A stretch of DNA of 64,000 nt from Deuterostichococcus epilithicus (GCA_033439295.1 JAVTLE010000021.1:310009-374008), one strand, 5' to 3'; numbered from the stretch's first letter, positions 42,098-53,686 are shown. The notes: generated by a model from the sequence alone, not told the origin. Numbers and translations: made by a program.

Positions 42098-45000
42098 ATG
42101 AGCCTGGGTCTGAGGATCGGCCACAGCCGGCACATCGTTCGACCCTTTCAGACCGTCCTTTCACTCGTGTACAGCCGCCAGACCAGCTGCATCAGCATTT
42201 TCGGGCTCCCGCCACGGTGGCGGCTGCCGCAGCCCCTGAGCTGCCGGCAGGTGGCAAACAGCCAGCTCGGCGCTTTCGCTCGAACCCGCAGCGCTGCAAC
42301 CGCAACGTCGCAACCCCCACCAACGCCCCGGCCGCACAACCAGCCTGCCGGTAGATCACGCGGGACCTTGCCCTTGCATGCGGCGACGGCCATGACGGAG
42401 CAGACGCCCGTAGCGGAACTGGCGGCGGCGACGCCCGCGGCCGCGGAGCCGCCAGCGGCAGCGACGCCTGCGGCCGCGGAGCCGCCAGCGGCAGCGACAG
42501 GTGGTGATGCCTACGAAGCGCAGTTGGCGGGCAAGGTGGAGCGAGTGCGGCAGCTGTTCTCGGACTTCCAGCTGCCAGAGATTGAGGTCTTCCGCTCAGC
42601 GCCCGATCACTACCGGCTGAGGTGCAGTCTTTCCAACGTCAGCCCTCGCGTTCAGAACTTCGGTTGCAAGTTGACCAGGGGCCCTCTCCTTGACCCCTAT
42701 TTTGGCTAACCGTCAGGTCCGGCACACGTCGAGGTGTGTGCAAGGGCTTGCTCTTTCTGGTGCAGGGCGGAATTCCGCGTGTGGCACCAGGGCGATGACA
42801 CCTACTACATCATGTTTCAGAAGGTGGGCATCTGCGACGCGGCGGCGCAACGGTCCGCAGTCCTACGGGCGCACCTCTGACACATCCAACACTGGTCCTT
42901 CGCAAACGCTTTTGCCCAGCGGGCAGGCCGGCATGGCGGCAGAGCGTGCCATCAAGACCCCAGGTTGGACGTTGAACTTGAACTAAACCCTATCGCGCAA
43001 GCGCACCTGTGCAGGAGGAGGGTCGGCCCAAGCCGCGGCAGGTGCGTGTGGACGCCTTCCCCCGCGGCAGCCTGCTCATGAACGAGCTCATGGGGCTGCT
43101 CATGGAGCGGGTCGCTGCGGTCGAGGCGCTGCGCACCAAGCTGTACCAGGCCAACTTCCACACCACGCTCAGCGGGCAGGCCATGGTGCGGCCTGGACAC
43201 TTCCCTCTGCGCACCCTCCTTAGGAGTGGGATTTGCCCTCTCTGGGAGTTTTTCTCTCGGAGGCCCTCTTCTTTGGGAGCCCCCTCTTCTCGAATTTCTT
43301 TCTCTGCAATGCTGTCAGGCCGCGCGTTGGCATCATGGGTTGGTCGCCTGTTGCACAGGCTCTAAATTCTAGCGTCCCAGCGCATCATGAGCAAGAGTGT
43401 CCAAATGATGCCTCGATGATCATCTCTCGATGTATGCTACGGCATGATGAACTGGCATGCATGAGTTGTAACATGGCCATGCCAAGCAATCAAGAACTAT
43501 CTCATGATGTAGAGCAGGCAGGTCATGTTTCCCCTATGTAAGAGTTCGCTGAAGATTGTTTAAGCACGCCAATCTGCCACATGCACGGTCGTATATGCGA
43601 GCTGGGGGATCAGCGGCGCTGATGTTGCCAATCAGCTGCCGCTTCCTGCACCTCTTGACGTGTCTCTCTGGGGGATGCCTGGCCTGGCTGGGTGATCGTC
43701 TTAGTGCCCGCTCGTTGAACTGCTGATCTGGCAGTTTGTTGCTGTCAGGTCACGCTGGTGTACCACCGGCCGATTGACGCCGCCTGGGAGGAGGCTGCCA
43801 AGGACCTACGGACCTACCTTGCCAAGGTGAGCAGTTGAGGTGTTTGATGCACAATGCGGCTGGCTGCTACTGTACCGCAAAGACCACTCATGAGCCTGCT
43901 GCATAGGCTTGCCTGTCGCAAGTGCTTTGGCGGTGGCGTGGGGTGGCGGCGGTCGATCATGGCAGCTACAATTACTGTAGCAGCGGGGTGCCGCTGCACA
44001 GGCAGTACCGCCAGCTTCGCGCACGGAGTCAAATTGTTGCAGCCCTGAGCCAGTGCGTCACGCATCGGCGATCGCCGCCTCTGGCCAGCCCCATGGTTTT
44101 CGTCTGGTTTGGAAAGAGACAGCAACAGCCATTCCTCAGCCGCGCAGGCACCGTCGTGTCAGCAGCAGGAGGTCACGGTCATTGGGCGCAGCCGCAAGCG
44201 CAAGCTGGAACTGGACTGCAGCCACGTGACGGAGCAGCTGACTGTCGACGGCAAACAGTACACCTTCCGGCAGGTAGGGTTTGAGGATGGCGGCAAGGTA
44301 CTGTAGTGTTATGGCACCACAGTCAGGCCAGTGGGACTGACACTCGGGATCGTCATCAGTGCTGTGAAGCGGGGCAACTCCCGTTGCAAGTGTCCCTTCC
44401 AGGATGGCGCAGCATCACGGCCAGTCAACTACCATCACGAAACACCGGCACAAACCCTATGAGCATCTATTGCTGTACACGTCAACGTTGTCGAACACTC
44501 AATGCAGGTAGAGGGCGCATTCTCGCAGCCCAACGGCGTCATGTGCCAGCACATGCTGGCCTGGGCGCAGGCCGCGACGGCCGGCAGCGGCGCGGCGGAC
44601 CTCCTGGAACTATACTGCGGCAACGCTAACTTCACCATCCCGCTTGCGGGCAACTTCAGGTGCGCCGACACCTGCGCTGCACCCTTGTTGTTGGGGTATC
44701 CTTGTTGATAGGCCACACCCTTGTGCTACAACCAGCTTTATGCGGCCAGGCAACCTTTGGTCCGCCCCAGACATTGTGCCCTTCCAGCGCGAGGCCTGGC
44801 AGGGCGATGCACAATGGACTGCCGTGCGGTGGTCGCACGAAGTGGGCTTTGAGCACCTGCCGAGGCCTGGCATGCATGGCCGCTGCAGGCGCGTCATAGC
44901 CACGGAGGTGTCCAAAGCTTCAGTGGAGACCGCACACCACAACCTGAAGGTGCGTCCTCGCCTTCTCAGGGAAACTGGCCACAATCCTGTGTTTCGCCCA

Positions 45001-46229
45001 CCTGCAGTTGAAGCGTAGTGAATGCTCTCATAAGGAAGCCGCCACCGTATCCCTGGACTCCCTGCCCGCCATCACACAGACCTGGCTCGGGTGCGAGCCA
45101 CACTGCCCCGACGAGCAGCCCGCACTGCCCTTGCAGATCAACGGCGTGGAGAATGTGCTCGTGGCGCGCATGTCGTCTGAGGACTTCACGGCTGCGTGGC
45201 ACGAGAAGCGCAACATGCGACGGCTTCCTGGTACGCAGAAAGACAAGCTGACACAGGAAGACGGGCCTTCTTGGCGTGTAGGGTGATGTCACCTTGACCT
45301 CTTTTTCCCCGCATGCGTGCAAGCTGGGGTGTCGGCGGGAGTGAAAGTGCTGCCGGCCTGCCCCGCAGATCTGGACTGGGAGGCGGTGGACCTGCAGACC
45401 ATCCTCGTGGACCCCCCCAGGTGCTGGATTCCCCCCGGAGTGCCGAGGATGCGACGTCCCCTGCTGGTGGATGCCAGAGTGTTGATGCAGTGTCTGACGC
45501 CACCCGTCCCGGAGACCAGACCAGGTCCCTTAAGCAATAAATGCAGCTGTGTGAGGGGATGACTCTTGCAGTGTGGCCGCTACGGGTCAACCTTGGTGCG
45601 ACGCTCAGAGTTGCGCAAGGAATGGGTGCGAGCTGCATTCGATGGTTTGAGACCTGACCCAATCTGGAGTGCAGGGCGGGCCTGGACGGTGAAACGGTGC
45701 AGCTGCTGCAGGAGTTTCCGACGGTGGTATACGTCAGCTGCAACCCCATCACGCTGGCGGCCAACCTGGGAGAGATCAAGGACACGCACGTCATCAGAAA
45801 GTGCGCCCGCTTGCACAGTGACACGCTGCTGGTGGGACCGGCTGGCGGGCCGGACACAGAGGCTGCGCTTGGCTCGCTCAACTGCTGGTGTCACCGGTGT
45901 CACCCAGGGCTTGTGTGTTGCTCCACGGCGCGCCCACTGCGATCGTATCTGACCTCTGCAGGTTCGCGATCTTCGACCAGTTCCCTGGCACGGAGCACAT
46001 CGAGTGCGGCGCCTTCCTGCAGCAACGGCCCAGCTCCGCGCAAGCGGGCGTTGGCGCGGCGGCGTCCAGCGCATACGCGCCGGCAGCTGACGAAGCGGCG
46101 GCAGCGGCGCCCGCAGTGGCAGCCGCAGCAGAGTCCAGCAGCCCAGGGAAGGCTCCGATGTCGGCTGGTCAGGCAGCAGCCGCAGCAAGGGCGCCTGAGG
46201 CAGCAGCAGCATTGCCAGGCGAAGCCTAG
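42098..46229 (+). CDS. TRMA: tRNA (uracil-5-)-methyltransferase, TrmA type
   Basis: A SAM-dependent enzyme making 5-methyluridine at position 54 of the tRNA T-loop. Exons: 42098-42621, 42766-42823, 43015-43185, 43749-43826, 44169-44273, 44508-44659, 44889-44949, 45137-45230, 45369-45420, 45675-45800 and 45962-46229 (TAG); all phases close. Motifs: [20 protein letters not shown]; the SAM site [54 protein letters not shown]; the nucleophile Cys in VVYVSCNP; and the catalytic Glu in [10 protein letters not shown]. From the ATG at 42098 the protein has 562 residues; from 42392 ([10 protein letters not shown]) 464. The extra 98 residues are rich in Arg, Ser, Leu and Pro with few acidic residues, like an organelle presequence, so I chose 42098 as the outer limit. 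The bacterial enzyme has about 366. The last exon adds an Ala-rich tail of about 70 residues. Confidence 0.92.
42428..42493 (+). repeat. 33-base tandem duplication in TrmA exon 1
   Basis: Two adjacent 33-base units differing at one base, coding [11 protein letters not shown] twice in the linker before the catalytic core. A third unit begins and breaks off at 42494. It adds a disordered Ala/Pro linker and looks like recent slippage. Confidence 0.9.
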
Positions 46230-46707
46230 CAGTTCAGACCTTTTGACGCATTGCTTAATGCATTGTTCGACACTGCACCGCTGAGCTCAGTCAGGTAGGT
46301 AGGTAGTCGGGAGACTGCCGATTTATGCCGTCCACGACAGGACGGCAAAGACGACTGGTCGGGTCACGTCGCATCCTTCAGTGACTCTTATGCACGTGAG
46401 AATTTGAACAGATTGAGGATCTGGGATGATGATGATTAAGCCGGTAGGTTGGTTCCATGAACACAACCCAGTATGTTGGTACCCCTAGTCTTATGCAAGC
46501 TCAGCTGCGCCGGCACTTTCTTCATCCAGTTTGCAGGCCTGGCAACAAGTGCGATGTCTAGGTCTTGCAAGATACATGTGTGTGATACACAGAAGCTGCA
46601 CCGCCACTGGCAATTTCTTTAACAATCCGAATCGCACCTTCCTGCAACAAAATGGCTCAGGCGACAGCGCATCGCACTATCTCGACGAACCTAGCAGTAC
46701 TCAGATG
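46230..46707. other. Convergent intergenic region
   Basis: 3' flanks of TrmA (plus) and STAY-GREEN (minus). No coding signal recognised. Confidence 0.5.
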
Positions 46708-49050
46708 TCATTGCTGCCGGTCTGGTCCCGCCCACTGCTGCTCATAGGATGCGGTGCAGCATGCAGCATCCTGCTTCGGCAATGGAGGCCAGAAGTGCCG
46801 CTGCTGCAGCTGCACCCTGTGAGCATTTCTGCCGCCGAGCTCGTCTTCCCGTATGCTGCCGCTACTTCGCCTGCCGGACCCCCGCTGTGGGCGCTGGTCG
46901 TCATCGCTGCTGGACGTCACGCCCGCGCTCGCTGCCGCGGCGCTCGCTCCGCCGGCCGTCTCAGAAGCCAGCGGGCTGCTGCTCGCTGCCTGGCTGACAG
47001 CAGCCAGCTCTCGAGGCTCGTCGAGCTGATGAACTGCCGCGTGCTGGCTGCTGGGCGTGCTCCCATTGGGGTGCACACCCGATGACAGTGTAGCAGCCTG
47101 GCTGCCGGCTGCACCCTCGGCTGCACGGCTGGAGCCAGCATCGCCCACCGCATGAGTCGGCGCGCCGAGCTGACCGCTGTTGCCAGCGGCTGCCTGCCTG
47201 ATGGCAGCGTTTGCGGCCCTGAGCTGGGGCGTCGCAGCTTCAAGAGCATCCGCCGCCAGGATGTCCCGTTCTGCCGTCGCCATTGGGCCTGACGACCGCG
47301 CAGCACCTGCCACTTCCCGTTGGTCTGCCACCAGTGCCTCTGCATCTGCCGCCGCGGCCGCAAAGTCTGCCGCTGCCGCTGCCGTGTCTGTCTCTGCTGG
47401 CAGGCCGGCCGCTGCCAATGGGCTGGCCGCCGCCACGACCTTGACGGCCACCGCCGCTTCAATGCTGGGAGGTGCCCGGACGTCCATGGCCGCCATCGCG
47501 ATGTCGTCCTCGTCGACGCTGTCGTCCAAGCGCCAGCGCCCGCGCTGTAATGCGCCGCCGCCGCCGCCTGTGCCGACGCCACCGAGGAGCGGCTGTCCCG
47601 GCCGCCACGCCAGCAGCAGGCGCTGCAGGATGGAGGTGGGCACCCGGCGCCAGGTGTCTCGGAAGCCGAGACGTCCCCACTCCACCGTGCAGTGCAGGTC
47701 CTGCGTTTCGGGATGCACAGCGGCTTAATGGCCATGGTCAAAGCCCCAATAGCTTGGGCGACAACGCTGTACAGCTGTGATGTGCTGAGCACCGAGCTTC
47801 AGTCGGTTGCCCCAGACTGTAAGCTCCCGACCTGTGAACAGCCTGTGCTTCCAGATGTGCACGCACGTCCATATGCTGCCCCCCACCCCCACCCCCCCTT
47901 TTCCGGCCGCCACATCNANTCNCGCCCCACCCGAGCTTAGGCAAGTGCAACAGCACACCTGACAGCAACGGCAGTCAGGGATAGGTCCGCACCTGAAGGC
48001 TGGAATTGAAGTGCACGAACACGCGTGCATCGGCATATTCAGGGTACTCTGACAGCAGCCGCCGCTCCGCCCACGCCAGCGTATTCAATACCTGCACAGC
48101 ATGGGGCATGCAATGGCTGAGCGCCACCCACGGGCTCGCAGGCTGCAGCATCCACGGCCCAAAGCTGAGCCGAGCAAGTGCGAGTCACTGTGCAACCAGT
48201 AGGAGCCCCTGCAGCAGGCTGGTTGATGTTGGCAGAACATCGAACCTGCCCGGTGATGACAGGTCCATCGCAGCCTCAGCAGCCGCAGAAGTGAGGATGA
48301 CACAAAAGCATCCATGTGGCTTTGTGCTTTGTGCATCAGGACGCAACTTTCATTACTCATCAGTCGACTGCAGAGGCTGGCAGGAGAGCGAGGCCGCCGG
48401 TGGACGTGACATCGGCGCTGCTGCAGTCAGCTGCACGTAGTGGCACGCACCAGTGGCATCTCCCGCTTGAAGATGTAGTTTCGCAGCTGCGGCGGCGCGA
48501 GCCACCGCTCCTGGCCGCTGACATGGCAGTAGACGTGCAGCACCGGGGCACCGCCCTCCAGGGCCCACTCCGCCAACACCTCGTCCCGCAGCAGCCGGAT
48601 GTACCAGCCTGAAGGTACAGGCCGATGCTAAGGAAAGGCCCACCACAACTATCACCACTTGGCGACAGCGGCAGGTCCAATGGCAAGGGCGGGTCTAGCA
48701 CCTTGGAAGTCATGCTGCCCTCGGATGGATGTGGACTGCACTCTTCCTTGCGTTCGTTTGAGATGCAGTTGGCCGGCATTGCCGCTGTCTCTAAATCGCA
48801 TGGGCACTGCATTCAGCGCAGCGGAGACACACTCAGATACGCGAAGTGTCAGCAGCACCATACCTGACAGCTGCGGACGGTTGAATTGGCGACCGATGGT
48901 CAGCTGCAGCGCTCCCGTCAGGTCGTTGTGCGTCAGCGTGTAGCGCCGGGCCCCCAGCGGCGGCGGCGCGAGTTGCGCAAACCCTGGCTCATACGCCACC
49001 GAGAGCTTTGCGGGATTAAACGCCGGCGGGTCAAACGGCGTGCCGCATAC
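46708..49050 (-). CDS. SGR: STAY-GREEN magnesium dechelatase (5' exon unresolved)
   Basis: It removes Mg from chlorophyll a to give pheophytin a, the first committed step of chlorophyll breakdown, at the thylakoid surface. Minus exons with closed phases: 49050-48864, 48608-48451, 48091-47993 and 47700-46708 (TGA). Conserved segments: FDPPAFNPAKLSVAYEP, RRYTLTHNDLTGALQLTIG (plants have PRTYTLTHSDITAKLTLAI), FNRPQLSGWYIRLLRDEVLA, LHVYCHVSGQERWLAPPQLR, NYIFKREMPL, RRLLSEYPEYADARVFVHFN, then VEWGRLGFRDTWRRVPTS. The last exon runs on for about 330 residues; after the first 45 it is Ala/Ser-rich low complexity, far longer than in plants, and the plant Cys-rich C-terminal motif is not evident, so an unseen intron or a lineage-specific tail is possible. 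The 49050 boundary is an acceptor, so a transit-peptide exon should lie in 49.1-49.9 kb. Chlorophyllase begins about 1 kb away on the other strand. Confidence 0.92.
47917..47922. other. Ambiguous bases (N) in the assembly
   Basis: Three N bases at 47917, 47919 and 47922, next to a poly-C stretch (47870-47900) in a STAY-GREEN intron. They mark low sequencing quality and do not affect the exons. Confidence 0.95.
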
Positions 49051-50057
49051 CTGAGTGGCAATGGACCACACGTGAAATCGTTGTTGCTGTCATTCAACCT
49101 GTCATCGAGTGGCAGAGCGCCAGCGAGACACTGGGCATGCTGCCATGCAGCAGCGCGCCCATTGACATCTGATTTTGCTGCTGCTGCAGGGCTGCAGGGT
49201 CATCGTTGCCAACTGCCCAGGAGAGGCAGCTGCTGGATGACCTGCCGCAGCAAACAAAATCAGCGAATGCAGGAAGACCAATCATGCAAGCCTCACCGTC
49301 AGCCTGTGCGCCTGGCCGATGTGGGCAGCATGCGGTCTGGCTAATTGCAATCGCCCACGGTGCAGCTGACGCAGCTGCGATTGCGGCTGCTGCAGCCGAT
49401 GCACCGATGCACGCATGGCCGCAGGGCCAGTGCCTTTCTCAAACAACCATCGTGAACGACGTGGCACTGGTCGAAGGTCTGGCTGCAAATTAGCTGATCT
49501 GACCGGCTGGAAGTCAGCTTCAACGTCTCTGCATCTGCACTACTGTTGGACAATCGGGGCTGGGCGCAGGTTGCAGCTATGTGCGCTGGAGGATTAGCAG
49601 ATACGTCACGAAGCGCTGTCGACCTGTAGCAAACCCTTGCGGCAGGCCTGCTGATGGCACTACAAAGCTAATCCGATACCTTTCGCAACGCCTGGAAAGT
49701 GGCCAGGTGCAGATACTGTGTGCTCCGGCATGCATCTTTTGGCGCAAGACCCTCCTCTGGATACGCCCTGCCAGCACACCTCATCTTGAGTGCAGCGGAA
49801 TGCATTCTTGCGACCCTGTGTCATTCGTTTCGTTTGCTTGAAAGCAAGCTTCCTACAGTGCTGTTGAGGGTGTGTTTTTTGCAGCAGCAGAGGCAGGTTC
49901 GTTCGGATAGCAGCACTTCCGCAGGTGTAATAGTGCAAGAAATCGTTGCGCCAACGTAGCAGGAGCCCTGTGGCAACAGCGATACTGTGAGACCGACGTT
50001 ACCATTGCTGACAGCATTGCCGCGTGTAAGATTAGCAGTTAGCCTTGGAGCAACATC
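49051..50057. promoter_or_regulatory. Divergent promoter region of STAY-GREEN and chlorophyllase
   Basis: About 1 kb between the first supported STAY-GREEN exon (minus) and the chlorophyllase ATG (plus). The missing STAY-GREEN transit-peptide exon should be inside, so the shared promoter may be only a few hundred bases. One candidate leader is the minus frame around 49.58-49.75 kb (MHAGAHSICTWPLSRRCERY...), not proven by a splice phase. I could not pick out a specific transcription factor site. Confidence 0.5.
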
Positions 50058-53000
50058 ATGCTTGCGGCACGGCAGCTCACCAACCTGCGCGACTGGCATG
50101 GCGGTGTGTCGCGGTCAGCGCACTCCCCCATCAGACAAAATGAATCCAGTTATCGCCATGCAGCACGCCAGATCGCCTGCCAGGTGCAGCGACGGGAGGC
50201 GCAGCGGCGGGAGCTGCTGACAGCCGGGCTGCTGCTCGGCGGCGCGCTGTGCAGCCCTCTCCAGGTCAGTGTTCCGTAAACTCTCCAGCACGCATCGTCG
50301 GCTGGATTAGCGCGTCACCCAATGACAGGCGGACGACGTTGCGCTGTCACACTGCAGGCCTGGGCCGACGAAACGGCAGGCGAGCAGCAGGCCGCCAGCC
50401 TGCCGGACTACACAAAGCCCGGGCCCTTTGTACCCATGCGGTGCATTCCCCATCTTTTCTGTCGTGCATCTGCTGTGTAACGCCAAAGACACTCGCTGGA
50501 GCCGCCTACTTGATCGCCGTAGTCACACCATTCTCTTGGGTGTGCACCCGCGCCGTAAGTGCACACTTTCGCTTGATTATCTGTCCCTCCTAGCAAGCAG
50601 CAGCTGCTCGATGTGCAGGCTGCCCAAGCTTGAGCACACAGCTAGCAGTGCTTTCCCAGCATGCTTAGGCAACCAGTGCCTGCTGCGCGTGACAGCTCTG
50701 TACCCAAAGGCAGCCGGCTCAGGCAAGTCCGCCACCCTTGTACCGCAGCACGTGTTTTACCAGTTTCAGCCGATGTTTTCGGCACGTCACGTGGCCAAGC
50801 TATCGCACTCTGCATACATTGTGCAAGCTTGAGCATGGTACCTGCGAAGTGCTCTGCCAAGCACCATCATATCACACATGACACGGTTGATTGGAGCATC
50901 CATACTCCTAGTAAACTGGGTGCTATCCCTCCGCCACCGCACAGCATTTGGCACCATGCAAGCAGGTGCCAAGCCGCCGTACCCGCTGGCAATCTTCTCA
51001 GGCGGGTTTCTGGTGCCAGCTGCCAAATACCTGAGCTATGCAGAGCGTCTTGCCAGCTGGGGCTACGTGGTGCTGCTATACGACAAAGTCGAGGTTCGAA
51101 TACTTGAGCCTGTGTGATCATGCCTACAGCAGCCCTATGCAGGGCGCTGCTGTCCACAAGAGACAAGCTCAGCAGCAGCTTTCTGAACCTTCGTCCTCGA
51201 CTCATATGAATGGTCGAGTAACCCGGAGAACTCCTTTGCACATGCAACTGTTTACTTACCACGCCAGCACTCATAGTGCACCTGCAGTTATCGAGATGCA
51301 GGGTGGGGGCCTGAACACGACAGTTTACAGCAACGGGGTGCTCCTGGTTCTGGACGCAGCCGCAACGATCCCATGCAGCCTTCGAGCTGAGCAGCATCAC
51401 CGCAATGCAGGCTGGCGGCCTGGAGCTGAATTTTCTGAGCGACGTGGTGTCGGTTGCCTTCCTGCGCGACCTCATCACCTGGACCACGACAGACGCGGTG
51501 CTGTCGCAACTCACCAGCCCCGACCAGGGCGTCTACCTCTGCGGTGCGTCTGCTGTTGACTACAAGCACAGTCAATGTGCAAGGCGACAGTCCAAGACGA
51601 AAGTAGCTCACGAACCCCGACCAGGGCATCTGTCCGTGCAGTGCGTGCGCCGTTTGCCATGTGTTGCATGAGCATGCGGTCTGGCATCAGTGAGACGCTT
51701 TTGGTCAGCGGCAAGCTCAAATTGCGTGGGGGCCAAAGTGGCGGCCACAGTCAGATTCGCTGCCGCAGCGGCTTGTGCGCCCTGCCCAGCTGCTTGTGCG
51801 GGGTCGGGCCCCGGCACCAGCGAGGGGGCAGGGGTCCCATCGCTCTGTCGCCTGTTGCTGCAGCCTGCTGCGCTGCGCAGTCCATGGAGCTCGGCTGACG
51901 CGGCCGCGCTGCTGCGCCCAGGCCACTCACGGGGCGGCAAGGTCAGCGTGCTGACGGCGGCGCTGGACGAGCGGGTGACGGCGCTGTGCCTGCTGGACCC
52001 TGTCGACAACACCAAGTACGCGCCGCTGTCCGTGGACTTCCCCTCCGCCGTGGACGCCCTCAAGCGGCTGGCCATGCAGGTGCGACACCCCTAAACCCTG
52101 GACCCTAAAACCTGAACCGCTGTCCGTGGGCTTCCCCTCCGCCGTGGACGCCCTCAAGCGGCTGGCCATGCAGGTGCGATACCGGTGACTATTTGGTTGT
52201 GGTTTCAAATGTACATTCTGGGATGGGTCGTCAGTGCATGTGCCGCCTGGCCTAAATCTTTTTCCTTCCTGTGGGTGCCCTCATGCGCCTGGCCAAGCAC
52301 GTTTGGCCGAAGTTCAACTCGGAAGCCTGAACAGGCTCCGACATTGCCTGTTTGTTGGCTGTCAGAGGTGTGCTTCAGCATGTTCTTGAGGTACAGCTCT
52401 GCAGAGGCTGTTGGGGCTCATGCAATCGGGAATTGTTCTTAGCCTCCTTTCTTACTCTTGGACCCCTCTCAAATTGTCTGCAGGACCAGCCGCAGTGGGC
52501 GGTGTCATTGGCAGCGGTCAACCCTGCAAGTGGTCTGAATTCCTATGGAAGACCACTCGCGGCAAGGGCCGGTGCAGATGGCGATCGTCGACTGTGCTTC
52601 GATCAGAATACTGACCATCTCTACCTCTCTGCAGGACCAACCGCGGCGGACGGCGGTGCCAATGGCGGTGGTCGGGGGGGCGCTGTCCGCCGACTGCGCG
52701 CCGCGGGACGCCAACTATGGCCTCTTCTATGACGCCACCTCCGCACCAGCCTGGAAGGTGCCGTATGTGCTCCTTCGGCACCGCACCGCGAAGGCATACG
52801 CATTGCCGTCCGGCAGCAACACTGAGCTGCGCTGCCTTGCCGGACCAGCTGCACGTCGTGCCCAGGCGAGCATTGGCTGGCTGACGTGCCGTACGAGGCG
52901 CGGCAGCGCCAGCGCGCTCAATTTAGGAAGGCCACTTAAAGCGAGGCGCTCTGCGAGCCAGGACAGGAGAATCTGTGCTGGTGCTTGTGTCAGGAGAGTA

Positions 53001-53543
53001 CTGTGCAAGTCGATGCTGCACAGCTGACACGCCCGTCTCGATGGTGGGCAGGTGGTGCTGCCAGACACAGGCCACTTCCAATTCCTCGACGAGCAATCCA
53101 GTCTGGACCGTGCCGTGTGCGCATACGGCAGGGTTCCAGATGCCACTGTGCGCGCTTTCAGTCAGGTGAGGGCACCGCTCAATTTTCAGTTGTATTCCCG
53201 CTCCTCAGGCACGCGTGTGCCTGGGCTAGGCTTGCGCTGGGGGCCCGCATGGCATTGCAGACCCTGTGCATGCGACATTCACAGCCCAAGGTAAGCCAAG
53301 ATGCGATTTTGTCACCGGCAGGTCTAGGCGACGTGCGGCAAGTGCGCCCAGCAAGGCAGCCGGTCATAGTCGATGCTCATTATCGGCGTGCTGCAGGCGG
53401 CAGTGGTGTCCTGGGCGGAGATCATGGTCAGGCGGAGGAACGATGCTGCCGGCAGGGAGGCGCTACTGAGGGCAGCTGGCGAGCAGCTTCGGGCGGTGCT
53501 GCCGCCGGTTGTCTGCGATTTCAAGAACCTGACAGTGCTGTGA
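50058..53543 (+). CDS. CLH: Chlorophyllase with twin-arginine-like presequence
   Basis: Hydrolyses the phytol ester of chlorophyll or pheophytin; an alpha/beta hydrolase. Exons: 50058-50264, 50358-50440, one ending after YDKVE near 51091, 51411-51543, 51922-52079, 52635-52757, 53052-53165 and 53397-53543 (TGA). Lipase motif GHSRGGK holds the nucleophile Ser; Asp lies in [10 protein letters not shown]; His in [10 protein letters not shown]. Other matches are [28 protein letters not shown] and [16 protein letters not shown]. The first 72 residues form a leader: a basic, Ser-containing part, then Arg50-Arg51, the hydrophobic [12 protein letters not shown] and AWA at the exon 1/2 join, as in thylakoid-lumen Tat presequences. 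The 50440-50960 junction is not resolved; a short exon may be missing there. The introns hold partial copies of two exons (52.1 and 52.48 kb). Confidence 0.92.
52088..52185 (+). repeat. Partial exon copy preceded by telomere-like filler
   Basis: Bases from about 52122 to 52184 repeat 52024-52085, the end of chlorophyllase exon 5 including its GTGCGA donor, with a single difference in the exon part (GAC to GGC, Asp to Gly). The 30 bases between the copies read ccctaaaccctggaccctaaaacctgaacc, close to the plant/alga telomere repeat CCCTAAA. The copy also keeps a working-looking donor. Confidence 0.9.
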
Positions 53544-53686
53544 CGTCGAAGGGTTTTCTGAAGCAGTTGCCTATTGTGGCTCCTTCGCGCACGCAAAATG
53601 TACGGGCAATGACTAGGGTGGCTAAATGTTGTGACTGCGGACCAATGCTGATGTACCACAGGTATAAATAAAGGAAACATGCAATA

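Noticed and set aside
46917-47792. 291-codon minus frame beside STAY-GREEN
   Set aside because: It is a frame-shifted shadow of the STAY-GREEN last exon; the other frame carries the conserved WGRLGFRDTWRRVPTS segment.
52088-52120. Telomere or chromosome end
   Set aside because: Only a few degenerate CCCTAAA-like units within a gene, with normal coding sequence on both sides.
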